Both the position numbers and the translations under genes were made by a program. From NCBI GenBank assembly GCA_021904315.1, contig CM038922.1, positions 17,149,347 to 17,213,346 on the forward strand: a DNA stretch of 64,000 nt, given 5' to 3'. Shown in pieces: positions 48,399 through 61,289 of the stretch. Within the stretch, counting starts at the first letter, position 1. Each line of letters begins with the position of its first letter. Under the pieces are notes generated by a model that did no database searches, was not told where the DNA came from, and was given only the letters and a program-made list of their open reading frames with translations. The stretch comes from Sphagnum magellanicum (lineage: Eukaryota; Streptophyta; Sphagnopsida; Sphagnales; Sphagnaceae).

Positions 48399-49330
48399 AG
48401 TTAACAACTATTTACTAATTCTATGCAAAAAATACAACCATCAATAATGGCTAGACATTGAAAGTGATTAGACAACAATAACACCTAGATATTGATAGTA
48501 ATAAGGAATTATACATTAATAATGCATGGGAACCAAACATTGATAGAACATAGGAATGAGGAATTGACATGTGGCAATGTGGGGATAACTTCTTCAAAAA
48601 GCTTCCTCAAACATTTGAAAGGGGTTTTGCATTTTCATGCTTTGATGAAAGTGATTTTTGAAAAGTCCGTGGTGATGTGAGGATAGAAATGGAGTGCACT
48701 TGGAGGGAAAAAAGGGAACATGAAAAGGGGTTGGATTTCATGAGGCGATGTGACATTCTTTTCAGAAAAGGGGGAAAGTTTAAAAATGAAGAACAAAAGT
48801 TTAGCAAGAGGAAATATGAGTAGAAGATTTTGGCAACTTTGAAGAAGCATGGTGCACATTAAATTGTGCGTTTGTGGTTGTAGAAGAGAAAGAGGGGTGG
48901 GGGAGAAGGGGAATAGGAAAGGAGGAGGTCAACATTATTGTTGGGTGAATATCACAATTTTATGATATTCACTAGATTCAGGTTTCATAAAATAATTTAC
49001 AAGGGGTTTGGGTTTCATTTTTTTTCTCTAAAATTTATACACAAAGCAAAGGTATCAATATTTTTAAAAATGTAAGTTGGGTTTCACAATGTCAATTCTC
49101 AAAAATTTGAAAGCAACTAGGTATTTCTTGGTGGTTTTCACAAACTAGACATTATTTATTAAAATTTCCCAAAATATTAAAATTAAAAATTAAAAAATTT
49201 ATTTTACTCAATTTTTAATAATGAAAAGCATATAAGCAATGTTACATTTTTTAAAAAAAAAACCAAATTTTTTTTTATTGAGCCTTTTACACTTCAACAA
49301 CTTTATCCTTTTCAAACTCGTTTTCAAACT
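48399..49330. other. AT-rich flank without recognisable gene
   Basis: A purine-rich stretch (48660-48920) and an A/T-rich stretch (48990-49300). No feature recognised. Confidence 0.45.
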
Positions 49331-50898
49331 CTTTTAATTCCTTTTAAAAATCTATATCCCTTTCAAAGAATTTGATTAAGTTAAATGGACATTTACATCT
49401 TCTTATAGGATCATTAGGCAAGTTTTATTAAGAAATATCAATTTTTTCTAAATTTTCAATCCACAAATGATGTCTCTTAAGGTTCATAAATATTCCAACC
49501 AAAGAAAAAATCCTTTTTGTTTCAATTTTGTTGGGTTGAAAATCCAACTATAGGAAAAATTGCTTCATGCTTTATTGAAGAAGACATTTGATGTCCTTAA
49601 CATCCAATTGAAACCTCCTAAAAATCAGCAACTCCTTTTTGACAAACTTTTCTATTGGTTCATTTGTGCTTGTAATTTGTTCAAAAGTATCCAAACTGTA
49701 ATCTTAATAAAAAATATTTTGGTTAACAAATATATATATATTTGACCTTACCAAAGGATGCAAATGCTCACGACATTTGATCAACATAGGATATAAGGAT
49801 TTCCTATCATTTTCTTCAACAAGAGCAACACCTTGCTCCCTTCCAACAAATCAAGGTATTGTACAAAGACTCTTAAACCTAGGATCTCACATCAAAGAGA
49901 CCATATTATGGGCTTTTCTATTGTCATATTTCCTTAAGAATGAAAGGAAAAAATCCAACACATTAATTACCTCCCTTTCAATTTTACAAGCCAGTAAAGA
50001 CAATTCATTAAGAACAATTGAATCATCATCCATTAAAGCTTTCAAATGAAGGAACAACTTGATTTTCTTCCTTTAGTTTCAAATTCATGGAAATGGCAAA
50101 GTGTAAAGCATCATTAAGAAGCCAATGTCCACAAGATTGGTTACGAACACATGCAGAAACAATTGAAGAAAAACAATTCACAATAATTTGAGAAATTTAC
50201 CAAGTTAAAGGTGGAGGCATTTGACCAATGACTATCATAGCAATTTGTTTGCTATAATTAAGCACAATGGCAAAACAAAATTGTAAAGCTTCTTGAAACA
50301 TAGTGATCTTGTTAGCAAACCTACAAAACAACCAATAATAAAAATGTTTTGTTATCTTATCCAATTTAGAAGTTCATAAATTATAAACAATTAAAAAATA
50401 ATACTACAAATTAGAAGATTACACTTGGTTTTCATTAGAGTGTTCAATTTTTGGGTCAAATTCCAATTTCAACACACACATTATTCCATTTTTGTTTACC
50501 CTTTCTAGATTTCTTGGGCTAAGTCATGCATTTTTACAAATATGCTTGATCATACTTAATGGAAACATACTTCAAATTATTATAGACATTTTACTCTACA
50601 GTGTGTCATATTGACATGCCTTTGAAAAAAAAAGTCCAAAGCAAGTGCCCTAAAAGCTTTCTTAACCATATTTCTCCAACAACTTTATCAAATTTCTCGT
50701 TAAGGTTTGACCTATAGTTTCTATCACCTTGAATAAGCCAATTGTCACATGCTTTGGTTACCAATCATTGCCCAAAAAATTAATAACTAATGCAAACACA
50801 TTATAAGCTCCTTTGGACATCCACACGTCAAAACTAATGGTTGTAAAATGACATTCTACCTATGTAGGAAAAACATACATTTTAATTGTCTTCTCCAT
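49331..50898 (-). pseudogene. hAT-1 transposase pseudogene, catalytic and C-terminal part
   Basis: Minus-strand patches fit a plant hAT transposase. Near 50860-50770: KMYVFPT, then TTISFDVWMSKGAYNVFALV, the Asp-containing catalytic block. Near 50730: PKHVTIGLFKVIET. Near 50600, a CFG-type block and NNLKYVSIK; near 50490, PKKSRKGKQKWNNVCVE. Near 49880: NMVSLM-DPRFKSL. Near 49780: DRKSLYPMLIKCREHLHP. C-terminal dimerisation block near 49530-49330: IETKRIFSLVGIFMNLRRHH. Frame changes and stops make it inactive. Its upstream part continues at 52493 after element E. Confidence 0.85.
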
Positions 50899-50901
50899 TA
50901 A

Positions 50902-52489
50902 CATAATGAGAAATCGCATCTATCAAAACCACACTACCCACAACTAAAAAACTCAAAAAACAACTCATATACAACTATTGTGCAATTATATATTGGGTAT
51001 TACAACAAATGTGCAACTATCCCTTTAGAAATATGGTACATTAATAAATAAATTACCATGTTAGAAAATCAGTTAGTTGTATTATAGTTGCAAGTGAGTT
51101 GAAAATGAGTTTTCTATATGGTAATTTATATTCATCATACATACATATGTAGTCAACCCTGTTTGATTTTTTCAAGAATTGCATTGTAGTTACATTTGGC
51201 AACTACTTTAGAACTATTGTAAATGTGCCATTAAAGCAACAACTATGTTGCAACTAGGTAAATGTACATATGTGTAATCATGCCACATGTCCACATTTCC
51301 ACCACCCATTATAAAACACATTTGCAACTAGTTTTCAATTATGATTCCCATGGATACAATTAGCTTAACTACTAGTGCGCCACTACTAAAAGTAGTATTA
51401 TACAACTATGTTATGACTATAATACAACTACTTATAGTTTAATAAAGATATATATTCATTAGTTATTTATATCTTCATCATATGTGTTTCATTTTGAGTG
51501 ATTTAAAATGTTATGGGAGCATTACCTCAAGCTTTAGAAATCATCTTTGAAATGTAAAGGAAAAGGAATGTTAGCAATGCTTTTGATGAGAATTAAGTTT
51601 GACATTGCTGCTTGGTTTTTGTTTACAAAGTTATTAGTAATACCACGTACCTAAATAGTTAAGACATATTGCAAAGCTACAATTTGCTATTAGAAAACAA
51701 TGTAAAAATAAGAACATGCATGCAAAGACATCATCAAACAAGGAATTAGTGTAGTGTGTATTATATGTTTTGTTTTCAAATCCCATGTTACAAACTATAT
51801 TAAAAAAAGTTTGTTTTCTCATATTCTCACATTAAAATACAAGTACCATTTTGGGATGAATTCAAAAAAGCTTAATCTAAAGGCAAAACTTAAAATTAAA
51901 AAAATAATTTCAAAACTATTCTTCTATTTTTCTACCTACATGTGACCCTAGGTAGGTAGGTCCTAAGTAAATACATAGGTATGTAGGTTTTAAGACCTAC
52001 CAACCTACCAACCTATGGTTATGTACGACCTACCTAGTTATTAAAATAGGTATACATATATATTCTAAAATATAATTAATATGCCATGTGACATTTTTTA
52101 TTGTTCCACGTCATAATTTTGAATAATCATTAACAATCATAATGAACGATGAAAATCAATATTTCGAAAGAAAATAATTTTTAGGTCAAAAAAATTTCAT
52201 AGTGCCACATGTTACATTTTAATAAATGGATGATAATTAATGATGTCAGCATGACATCATGGGTGCAATTATAATGGAATTGCATAGTAGTTGAAAATGA
52301 ATTGTTTTGACAGAGTTACAATTGAGTTGTAATGAATTGCACCATATATACGGTGAATTTCAACTTTGCAACTCATACAACTTATTAGTTAGCATTCATG
52401 GCATATAAATACAATGAGTTGCAAGTGTCTTTTGTAATTCAAAAATTGAGTTGTGAAGCTAGTCACAAAACACCATTTTTTTCATAATG
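50902..52489. mobile_element. Element E: CACTA-like non-autonomous transposon
   Basis: 1588 bp inside hAT-1, flanked by TAA at 50899-50901 and 52490-52492. Ends are CATAATGAGAAA and TTTTTTCATAATG, so both inverted ends read CATWATGARAAA-like, near the CACTA type. It shares with element D a GGTTGGTAGGT/CCTACCTA-rich stretch (51943-52070), CCACGTCATAATTTT-like sequence and GCAACT/AGTTGC-rich subterminal DNA. No transposase ORF. Confidence 0.72.
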
Positions 52490-52492
52490 TAA

Positions 52493-52990
52493 CCTTGACA
52501 ATATCTCTTGTGAAAACTGCCTTCTAGAAGGAAATTTTAATTTTGGACATAAATGTAGAACCAACTGCCTCAATTAGATACATTCTACAAACTAAATTGG
52601 TAAGTTATTTTTGATAATCAAAAGACCAAGGTCCTCTAGGAACTCTTTCTATGACACATCCTCCTTTCTAAAAGAATCTTTCATAGAAAATAATTTAGAA
52701 ATTACCCATTTCGATAAATTTGCTTTTTTTTATGGTTATCTTTCTTTAGTTATTTTCAACACATTGTTCATTTCTTCTACAAACCTCTTTGCAATAAAAG
52801 TGTATTAGACATCCAAATTTTTAAAGAAAGTTTATTCCATTTGTCTTGTAATAAGAAATTAATCCTTTCCTTGCTTGAGTTCTTGGATTTATTCCAATTA
52901 TAGGATTTTGATATCCTTTGCATTATTTGAGTATTTTCAAGATCAAATTTTGCATTGTCATTACCACAAAAAAAACCCTAACATAAAGAA
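52493..52990 (-). pseudogene. hAT-1 transposase pseudogene, N-terminal part
   Basis: Minus-strand patches upstream of element E. Near 52600, NNLPI-FVECI-LRQLVLHLC; near 52530, KLKFPSRRQFSQEILSRL, which leads into VMLMEKTIKMYVFPT after element E. This block normally precedes the catalytic domain in plant hAT proteins. The N-terminal zinc finger could not be placed. Confidence 0.75.
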
Positions 52991-55900
52991 TTTCTTCTAT
53001 GCAATTTCTAATATTTTTAGCATGTAACTTTTGGGGTTTATCTTTATTAATTATTTAGTGTTATTTTTTGGATTCCTATTTGTTTTTGGGTGCACACTTG
53101 GGTTTTCGTCTAATTTTTCTTTTAGAATTACATCATTCATACATATTTCAATTGTGTCATTGTTACCACTGATTATATTTTCATTTGCAAAGGATTGTTC
53201 CATTGACAATTTTCACAAAAGTATGTCCAAAACTAATGTAGAAACCAAATTTACAACCATTTATGTACAATAAGGAAATTAAATTATATTCACAAACAAG
53301 AAAAAAAGAAAGAAAACAAAAAAAATGAAAAACATTCACAAATAATGGTTTTAAGGGTTTATAGTAAAAATAAACATTTACAAACAATGGCCCATCTAAG
53401 GTGTAAATGTTTTTTTAAAAAATCACTCACTCATTCTTTCATCATGATAAAAAGGTATAAAGGTAATTTCTTACCAAAAATTATTTGTGTTTTACTTTTG
53501 CACATAAACAAACAAAAGGAAAAAATAGATTTCTAAACAAAACCAATAATCGAACTTAAACAAATAAAACAAACATAAAATAGAAAACAATATACTTATA
53601 GAAAAGAAAAAACAAAAGCAATATATATATATATATATTGAAAAGAAACCTCAAAATTAGGAAAAAAACCTTACCTTTCTTTGGTTAAAATTTGTTGCTC
53701 CAAGCTCTAAGCTCTTCCACCTATAAAAGAAAGATGTTGGGTGGTGGGGGGGGTTACATGTGTACCTACTAATACATAAGGCACAAGGAAACAAAGTAGC
53801 GAATTAACAAGCCATGAATCAACAAGGCAATGAAGCAACAAAGGGGGGGGGAGCAGCAAAAGGTACCTAAAGTAGGCAACAAGTTGTTGAAGAGTAGAAT
53901 AAAAACACAATATGTAGCTTAGAGTTTTGTTGGGTTAAGAACTATAGATTTTCCTATTTTTCATTTATGATTTCTACACTTTATAATAAAGATGTTTGAT
54001 ATGTTTAATTCTAAGTAAAGATAATAGTAGAATATTGATGAGGAAATTGTTGTGTTTTTTTAAACTACAATCATTGAAATCTAATCATAGATTTTGATTG
54101 TCAAGAATAATCCAAAATTTGTGAAATAATAAAATAGTACAATAATGACAAAAAATGTGTCAATGTAGGAGAACTTGAAGGGATTAAAATAATAGAGTGA
54201 ATGTGCTATAAGTATTATTAAAAGTATAAGTTGTATTGTTTGTTAATATGTAGAGAACAATTTTGAGTAGAATCTACACTTGCCACTTGTTTTCGAAATT
54301 TGAATTCTAAGTTTATATCTTTGAAAAAATAAAGAGGGATGAGAAGGGAAAATGTTTGGACAATTATAAAGCTTATTTTGAGTTTTGGCATTTAAAAATT
54401 TGGGTTGAAGTAAAGTCTTGTACTTGGAATTTTGGTTGGTTGAAATAAAGATACAAAGAGGGTGGTCATGGGCATGTGGAATACGTGGGAGTTAGAATGG
54501 TTGTGGTACCATGTGGAGCTTGTTAGTATGTATGTGTTGAAGTGGATAACAATTGAGGTGCGAGGATGGAAAAATGTTTGAAGTTACAATGAATTTGTGA
54601 CTATTGCACCATAATGTGCAGGGGTTGTGGACCAAAGTTTGAAGAAGCTTTTGGGTTAAGAGAGATCTCAACCTAAAAGCTTTTAATTTAGGAGGGCAAG
54701 GTTGAATGTTAGACCTTGAATAAATGGCTTGAGCTTGTTTGTTGTTTGATCTTAGTAAAACTAATTTAAAGTTTGGAGGTAATAACTTTGATCCAATTTA
54801 AAAGAGCCTTAATTCCAAATCAAGTAGAGACAAAAACTCACACCCTTATTAAACTAGTGTTATTTTCACCAAAAAATGTGTGTTATAATTATGGTTAACA
54901 CTCAATATATATCATATATATGATAGGGTCTAGAGTCAATATTCTTTCAAACATTTTCCAAATGTAGTATGGGCCATTAAATTAACAAATTTGGTATTGC
55001 TCCCCACACCACATTTTGATAATGATATCCTTAGATCTATTGATCACAAATTGAGAATACTAAATGTACTTGTCTTTCTTCAACTTCGTAGGGTTTTACA
55101 ACTAGTTAATAAATGTGTTTGTTGTTTTAAATCAATAACTTTTAAACTTGTTAATGTTTGTAAACAATTCTTGTTAAAAATCTAAGTTCCAAGGCTTACA
55201 ATCAAGGCTAAAACATGACAAAGGGAATAATCTAGAATATTGTCTTGGATTCAAACACACTTTCATAAGAGGATGCAAAGAAGTGAATCCCAACACTCTC
55301 ACATGGATTCCCACTTTGAAAACATGGGTGTTTTGAATATTTGGGACAAAGGTGTAAATAACAAACTTTGTCCATGAATCTAGCCTTTTCTATATTGTTA
55401 AAAAATTCTTGAATCATAAATACAAAAAAATGACATTGCATTATTCATTTGGAAATTTAAAGGTCAAGTTACATGGATGCTATTTCATGAGCTTGCAAAC
55501 ATGAGCATGAGCAAGTTAGCATGAACAAGGGAGTAAGATTGAATCTTTTTTTGAATATTCTTCCAATGTGAATAGGATATTTAAAGAATATTTTGTCACA
55601 CCTAGGATAAAATATTTGGTGATGTGGAAGAATATTTTTCCATGTCTCATGGATGAACGATATTTGTGGATGAAAATGGGGCTGAAAAATGACAATGGAT
55701 GAATGTTTTCATGAACATTCACAACAAGTTTTGTTTTGCAAAAAACTAAACAAAAGAAACATGATACAAGAAATTTATGTTGGTTTATTGTGAACAATCC
55801 GTCACATGAAATGCTCAAGTTATACTTGAACTAGGATTTCATATTTTAGCTTTGCAGCATCCAAACCATATAAAATTTGAGATTACATCAAGTTCAAAGG

Positions 55901-56177
55901 CACATAAACTTGTTGATCCCCCAAAGGATATGTGCCAATTCAAATAGTACCCGTCCACCATATAGAGGTATGTGACCATTAGGAATTGAAACAATATCAT
56001 GTACCCCATGACACTTTACCACTTTAAACTCTTTTTTATTTTCATTCACTCTCAACCCCTTGGCAACTTGCACAATGAAATTGCATTCTTTTTCATTCTA
56101 CTACTAATTTGCATGCAAAATACCTCAATTTGCATTATTCAATTGTGTGTTTACAATTGTAAAACCTATCTGCTCCA
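52991..56177. other. Unclassified AT-rich DNA
   Basis: Only short frames without motifs. Includes an (AT)n microsatellite at 53621-53638 and short G runs near 53745 and 53847. The stretch just before 56178 is pyrimidine-rich and could be a leader. Confidence 0.4.
53621..53638. repeat. (AT)9 microsatellite
   Basis: Eighteen bases of alternating A and T. Confidence 0.9.
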
Positions 56178-56696
56178 ATGGCAAAAAGAAAATTGTCACC
56201 AACTATCACACCAAACACCTTGGAATCTATGATTGAACACATGTTAATCTCAAGCATACTAGAAAGAATTTGTGAGATGACAAAAAAACTGTTGGAATAT
56301 CCAAGAGATAATACTAGGCTAAACCCCTTTAGGTATTTTCTCAAGATTAGAACATGGGGAAGAGAATGGAAGGGAGTAATTGACAAAACAATGGAATGGG
56401 TGGCATGGCGATGGGCAAATGTGAAAATTGACAAATATAATCTTTCTATAATGAGACAAAGTGTAAACATTTCCAAGGATGATATGGAGGACTACAATTT
56501 GGAAATGTTTACACATGTAATGGACTTCTTCAAAGAATGTGTGAGTTTTAAAAAGCCAATTCCAAAGCATTTTTTCACAAGCTTATTGAACGATTTGTCA
56601 AAAAAAGACTTGCTAACACTTGAAAATTTGTTATCCACAAGATTCATGAATCCACGACAACAACTTTATGCAACTCCTAGGTTCCACAATAATTGA
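56178..56696 (+). CDS. Unknown ORF, 172 residues
   Basis: I do not recognise it. It is the longest intact frame in this region with non-random composition: basic start MAKRKLSPTITPNTLES, an aromatic and Trp-rich middle (FRYFLKIRTWGREWKGVI, MEWVAWRWANVKI) and an acidic/helical second half (DDMEDYNLEMF, LSKKDLLTLENLL). No membrane segment or signal peptide. The start is the first ATG of the frame. A possible donor (CCTAG then GTTCC, about 56680) could join it to a downstream exon, but the phase does not fit 57679 well. It may be part of an uncharacterised DNA transposon whose right end lies near 58848, or a host gene fragment. Confidence 0.4.
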   Translation: MAKRKLSPTITPNTLESMIEHMLISSILERICEMTKKLLEYPRDNTRLNPFRYFLKIRTWGREWKGVIDKTMEWVAWRWANVKIDKYNLSIMRQSVNISKDDMEDYNLEMFTHVMDFFKECVSFKKPIPKHFFTSLLNDLSKKDLLTLENLLSTRFMNPRQQLYATPRFHNN

Positions 56697-57648
56697 GGAA
56701 CAAAGTCTTAAAACAATTGGTTAATCGTTAGATGATAGGGCTGGCCACAAAACTATGAAACGTGTATGACAACATAAAAAAATGATGAATCAAAAATTGA
56801 ATGAAAAACCAAAATCCTATTCTTTACATTGAATCGTAGTTCAATGGATGTGTGAAGATGAATATTTTTTCAAAATATGAAATCACAGATAGTTAATAAA
56901 AACTTCATATCAAAGCAGTAAATGATAATCAAAATCATATACATGATGTTGTGGCTGATGAGACAAATGAAAAAATATAGGAATAATAGTTCCCAGAGGG
57001 CATGAATTGGACACATGGCATGAACAGGAACGTAAACAAAAAATGGTGTGAAACCACATAAGGCCAAAGTGCCAATGAACTTATCACAATTACATGTTAC
57101 ACACAACACACATGACATGAGTAGGAAACATAATTGTTCTGCCAATTATAATGTTTTAATGTATTTAGTCCCATCCAAACGGTTCAAAAAAAGGTAGATA
57201 GTTTCCAATAGGCCATTGAATACAATAATCTCAAAGCAACCTTATAAAATTTTGGACTTTGGGAAATGTTTACAATTTTGTAACATTGCACAAATAGAGT
57301 TTAAAATCTTTTAGTGAATTTCCAAGTAACAATCAAAGAAAACGAATTCTGAGTATAATTGTTCATTTCCACAATGTCATGATATCCTTATTTAAGGCAC
57401 TCTTGTTGAACATTAAGGAATTTGGATGGTTACCCTTTAGTAGATAGAAGAGAGCTGAAAAGTATAAATGCAGAGTTCTAGGAAAAGGTTGGGTATTGGG
57501 CATTTTATAACCACTTGCATGATTATAAGATATATGGGACATTGATAAAAATGTTTTTCCTAAGTTTTTGAATAGCTTATGACAACCTCCTTTAAACAAT
57601 CCATGGCTAACACACCCAACTAATCAAAATTATAGAATGTGATTTCAC
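56697..57648. other. Gap between the two unknown ORFs
   Basis: AT-rich with no recognised feature; could be an intron. Confidence 0.35.
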
Positions 57649-58170
57649 ATGCAGTGTGATTACTTGTTCATATTTCAAGTTGAAAGGAGAATAAACAGAT
57701 CATTCTTGCTACGAAATTGTTTGAAGAACGCTTCTGACGCTAAAGACGATGAATATGAAACACTAATACTCACTTACAACAAACTGTTGGATTCCCTAGT
57801 ATTGGCCAGTTGCATTAGTAGAAGCCGAAAGGAAGAGGAAAACTCACCACCACACACAGAAGATGTAGTGACAAATTCAGAATAGGAGATAGAGAATACT
57901 CTCCCACCATTTCAAGAATATGCCCCTATGGACTCAGAAGACATGACCCCGATATTTACACCACAATTCGTAATGGGTTCCAACGAACTCAACGACTCAC
58001 CAATGGAACCTAGCTCACTCAATATATTTGAAGTAGAGTTTAGACATAAGCAGACTAAGCCCCCCAAAAATTATAGTCACAAGTATAATCTTTCTACAAT
58101 TACTTTTTTTGGTAATGTATGGACTTCACATCTTGGATTATTTTTGTTTGTTTTAAGTATATTTGATTAA
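57649..58170 (+). pseudogene. Second unknown ORF region, broken by one stop
   Basis: Open in one frame from 57649 to 58170 except for a TAG at about 57883. First half: basic then acidic (VERRINRSFLLRNCLKNASD, KDDEYETLIL, RSRKEEENSPP). Second half: acidic and Pro/Ser-rich with MDSEDMTPIFTPQFV and VEFRHKQTKPPKNYSHKYN. The start of the coding part may be a splice acceptor near 57678 rather than the ATG. No domain recognised. Its proximity to 56178-56696 on the same strand suggests one gene with introns, but this is inference. Confidence 0.35.
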
Positions 58171-59326
58171 CTTAAAACTTAATCTAATCAATTATTTAAA
58201 AAGATCCAACAAACAATGAAAAATTTGAATGTATGGAGTATATTTATGACAAAATAATATTTGTCATAGAATTTGAAAAAATTGCACATATATTTCAAAA
58301 CTAATGTTGTGAGTGGAATTCTTGGGTGAATTTTTTTATATTGTATGATATTGATATACATGAATTAAATTTAGGACCATTTAGATATTTAAAGTTTTTG
58401 GAAGAAATTTCATTCAAAAAATGTGTGGTTTTCTCATTTTTGAACAATAAATGCATAATAATATTTTTTAAAAGGAAAAAACCACTACCATATCAAAAAG
58501 GAGGAAATTTTATAAATGGGCATTGCGTTATTTTTTCAATTTTCTTTTGTTTAGTAATGTTTCATGAACCACAAACATGAGGCCTTATGGCTATTGAAAA
58601 ACTGTAAATTATATATTGTATGTACATTAATTTTATCCAATCCTCTTCATTTAACTGTTGGATCAAGATTAAGTTTGACTCAAAGTAAACTTTGAGTTCC
58701 AAAGTGTTATCATGCAAATTTTAATTTTTTTGCTTGTGTTTAAGATAGCCAAAGAATACCATCAAGATTTTAACTTACTGCGTATTATAATATTCGTTAT
58801 ACATCACCTTTTTGGTGAAAGGTGGTTCACCCTTAGTGTGTTTTCACTCGTTTATAGACACTTTTGAACTTGGCAACAATTGGAAACCTTGGAAGGAGAA
58901 GTTAACAAGTCTTTGTAGACATCGTTTTTCAAGGCTATGGTACATGAAGAGGTATATTTTGTATAAAGAAAATGCTTTTTGAACCGATATGCATTTTTGA
59001 AGTAACAGAATAGTATGTTTGAAAAGAACATCATGGGAGAAAATAACAATAAAAATGCATAGGTTAATTCAAGTAGATGATACTATTGATTAAAAAATGG
59101 ATGTCACATTTTCAGATATTTGGCAAAAATGATATCCCAAATTTTGGATTTCATTTCCATTATAATGAAAAAGGATTTTAAATAATTGAAAGTCATGTAC
59201 AAGGAACAATAAAACATTGCATACAAGTGAATGACCTTCAATATGCTGCCATTCAAAATTAGAATGCATCAATCAAAGTTTAGACTATAAAAATATATCA
59301 CTCTTGGAAACAAATTCAACATGTAA
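58171..59326. other. AT-rich DNA with a MITE-type right end
   Basis: No gene. At about 58822-58848 the sequence CACCCTTAGTGTGTTTTCAC matches the right ends of MITE-1 and MITE-2, but the interior to the left differs and no matching left end was found up to about 52 kb. Confidence 0.45.
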
Positions 59327-60147
59327 TGTCACAACCCCACTTTGGGCAAAGTGCAAAAATGCAATTCCCACTCCCAAAAGTGGGAGACTTGGAGTCCTCT
59401 GGGACTTTCGAAAACTCAGAAGACGATTTGAGGGGTCAAATCTCCTTGCATTGGTGCGCTTTTTATGTCATTGGAAAGATCTCGAAGTGTAGATGTCCAA
59501 AATGGCCTCGCATGAGCCATTTGGACATCTGCAGCCCAAGTTATGGGCAAAAGAAGGGCCGGGAGTCAAATTGCCAGTTTGACTCCCGACCACTAAAAGT
59601 CGGGAATCGACCTCTTCCCGATGTTGCCTCAAGGAGTGCGACACGACGTTAGAAAGCTCTTGACAAGAGCTACGACTTTGGTTCAAACCTTGTCCCGATC
59701 CGAGTTTGAGGCGAGGAGCTATGATCGTCCAAAGTCCCGAGACTCCAACCCGAGACAGTTTTGGGACTCCAACTTGGGAGTCCCGAGAAAAAGAGCCATT
59801 TGGATGTAGCCTCGGCGGAGAGTTGCAGAGAATACTATATGGGGGAAGGTGGTGGCTTCCCTCGAGTCCGGGCCGTGGTGAGTCTTGTGTGTAAAAGTGC
59901 CCGTGGCTTGTCCCAACACCCAAGGGTGTTCCCGAATGCGAATTAACCTTCTTGTGGTTGGTTTTGGATGCAGATTCAAGCTTGATCTTCTAGTCCATCT
60001 TCCTAGTCTAATCCCGGGACTTCTAGCACGCCCCTCTACCCCCTTTTAGTGGTGGAAGTCGGGAGCGCCCCTCAAGTCCTAACTTTCCGTAATTTCACAT
60101 AGTTGGACCCTCAAGTGAGTTCAACCTGGGACTTGGGAGTGTGTCAC
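59327..60147 (+). repeat. Element F 5' LTR
   Basis: Begins TGTCACAACCCCAC and ends GTGTGTCA, two bases before the primer site. The end is fixed by the primer site, since the partner LTR is outside the window. Confidence 0.8.
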
Positions 60148-60149
60148 GT

Positions 60150-60164
60150 GGTATCAGAGCTCCA
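60150..60164 (+). promoter_or_regulatory. Primer-binding site, initiator-Met tRNA
   Basis: TGGTATCAGAGCTCC, an exact match to the usual plant initiator-Met complement in its first 12 bases. Confidence 0.9.
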
Positions 60165-60194
60165 GTGAGCTCGATCCACCCTTGGGACATTGGG

Positions 60195-61289
60195 ATGGCA
60201 CCCAAGAAGAACCGTTAGCAAGCACAAGATTCCTTGTTGGAGGAGCCCGTCGAGGACTAAGTAGCCTCGCCGGAATCTATTGGGGAGGAGGAACCAAGGA
60301 CCCGGGAGGACCAAGGTGAAGCCGAAAGCGAGGAGGAACAAAGGAGCTCGGTCCTATTCACCCCGGAACAATTGGAAGTCCTCCTCAAGATGAATAGGCC
60401 CGACTTTGGTGAGTTGGTGGTAGCCCTCAAAATGGGGACCTCCAAGGGTGAAAGGTTTCAACCGGCCAAGCTCGGGAACTTCGATGGAGTCCGCGACCGA
60501 AAGGTTGTGGATGTTTGGCTTGCGGAGATGGATGACTACTTACATGCCGCCAAAGTTGGACGACATTCTACCGTGGAGCTTGTTCAATCCTACTTGAAAG
60601 GTTATGCCGCCACATGGTGGCGGACGGTGAGACAAGAGGAGGGGAAGAACCATGGCTACACTTGGGAGTTATTTAAGGAACGCCTTGAGTCGGAGTTTGT
60701 TCCAAGGAATTTTAATTACATCTCGAGGTGCAAGCTCCGGGACCTTGTGAATGCCACAAATGAGAACTTGAGGCAATATGTGAGGGCCTATTCCGAACTT
60801 ATGCTTGAGATACGGCACATGCACGAGTTGGATCGTGTGTGCCAATTTGTGATGGGACTTCCAACTTGGGCCAAGCGAAAGCTTGAGGAGAGTTGGCCCG
60901 CCTCATTGTCCGAGGCCATCACGAAAGTGGAGAACTTCTCGGATGTGGGGTGGAGTGACAAATCCGGGTTCAAGAAGGACAACAAGTTCCTTCACAAGAA
61001 GCCAAGACATGAGGGGGAATGGAATCGGGGGCAAGGTAACCCAACCAAGGATAAGCCCAAACAATTCCAAGGCTCGGGGTTCAAACCAAAAGGGAACTTT
61101 GTGAAGAAGGGGACTCCTTTCAAAGGGAGCCAACTCAAGGGAGATTTTGGAGCAAAACCCAAGGGAACATGTTTCAATTGCAACGAAGTGGGGCATTACT
61201 CCAAAGATTGCCCCAAGGCCAAATCGGGGAGTGGGAGCTCTAAGGTATTCGCTCTCAATGCCACTTTAGCCCAATCGGAATGCAATTGA
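60195..61289 (+). pseudogene. Element F gag
   Basis: Starts MAPKKNR and has stops at codons 8 (60216) and 22 (60258); from there it is open to 61287. Acidic N-terminal part, capsid core with VVDVWLAEMDDYLHAAKVG, YAATWWRTV, FKERLESEFVP and VCQFVMGLP, then a Lys/Gly-rich basic part and one CCHC zinc knuckle CFNCNEVGHYSKDC (about 61169-61210). It forms the particle and binds RNA. The TGA at 61287 separates it from pol in the same frame and could be a mutation or a readthrough point. Confidence 0.88.

Noticed and set aside
49560..49745. Plus-strand 61-residue frame inside hAT-1
   Set aside because: It overlaps the minus-strand hAT coding patches and is a shadow of them.
59468..59979. Minus-strand frames of up to 151 residues in the LTR of element F
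   Set aside because: They lie antisense within a noncoding LTR of high GC content; no motif.
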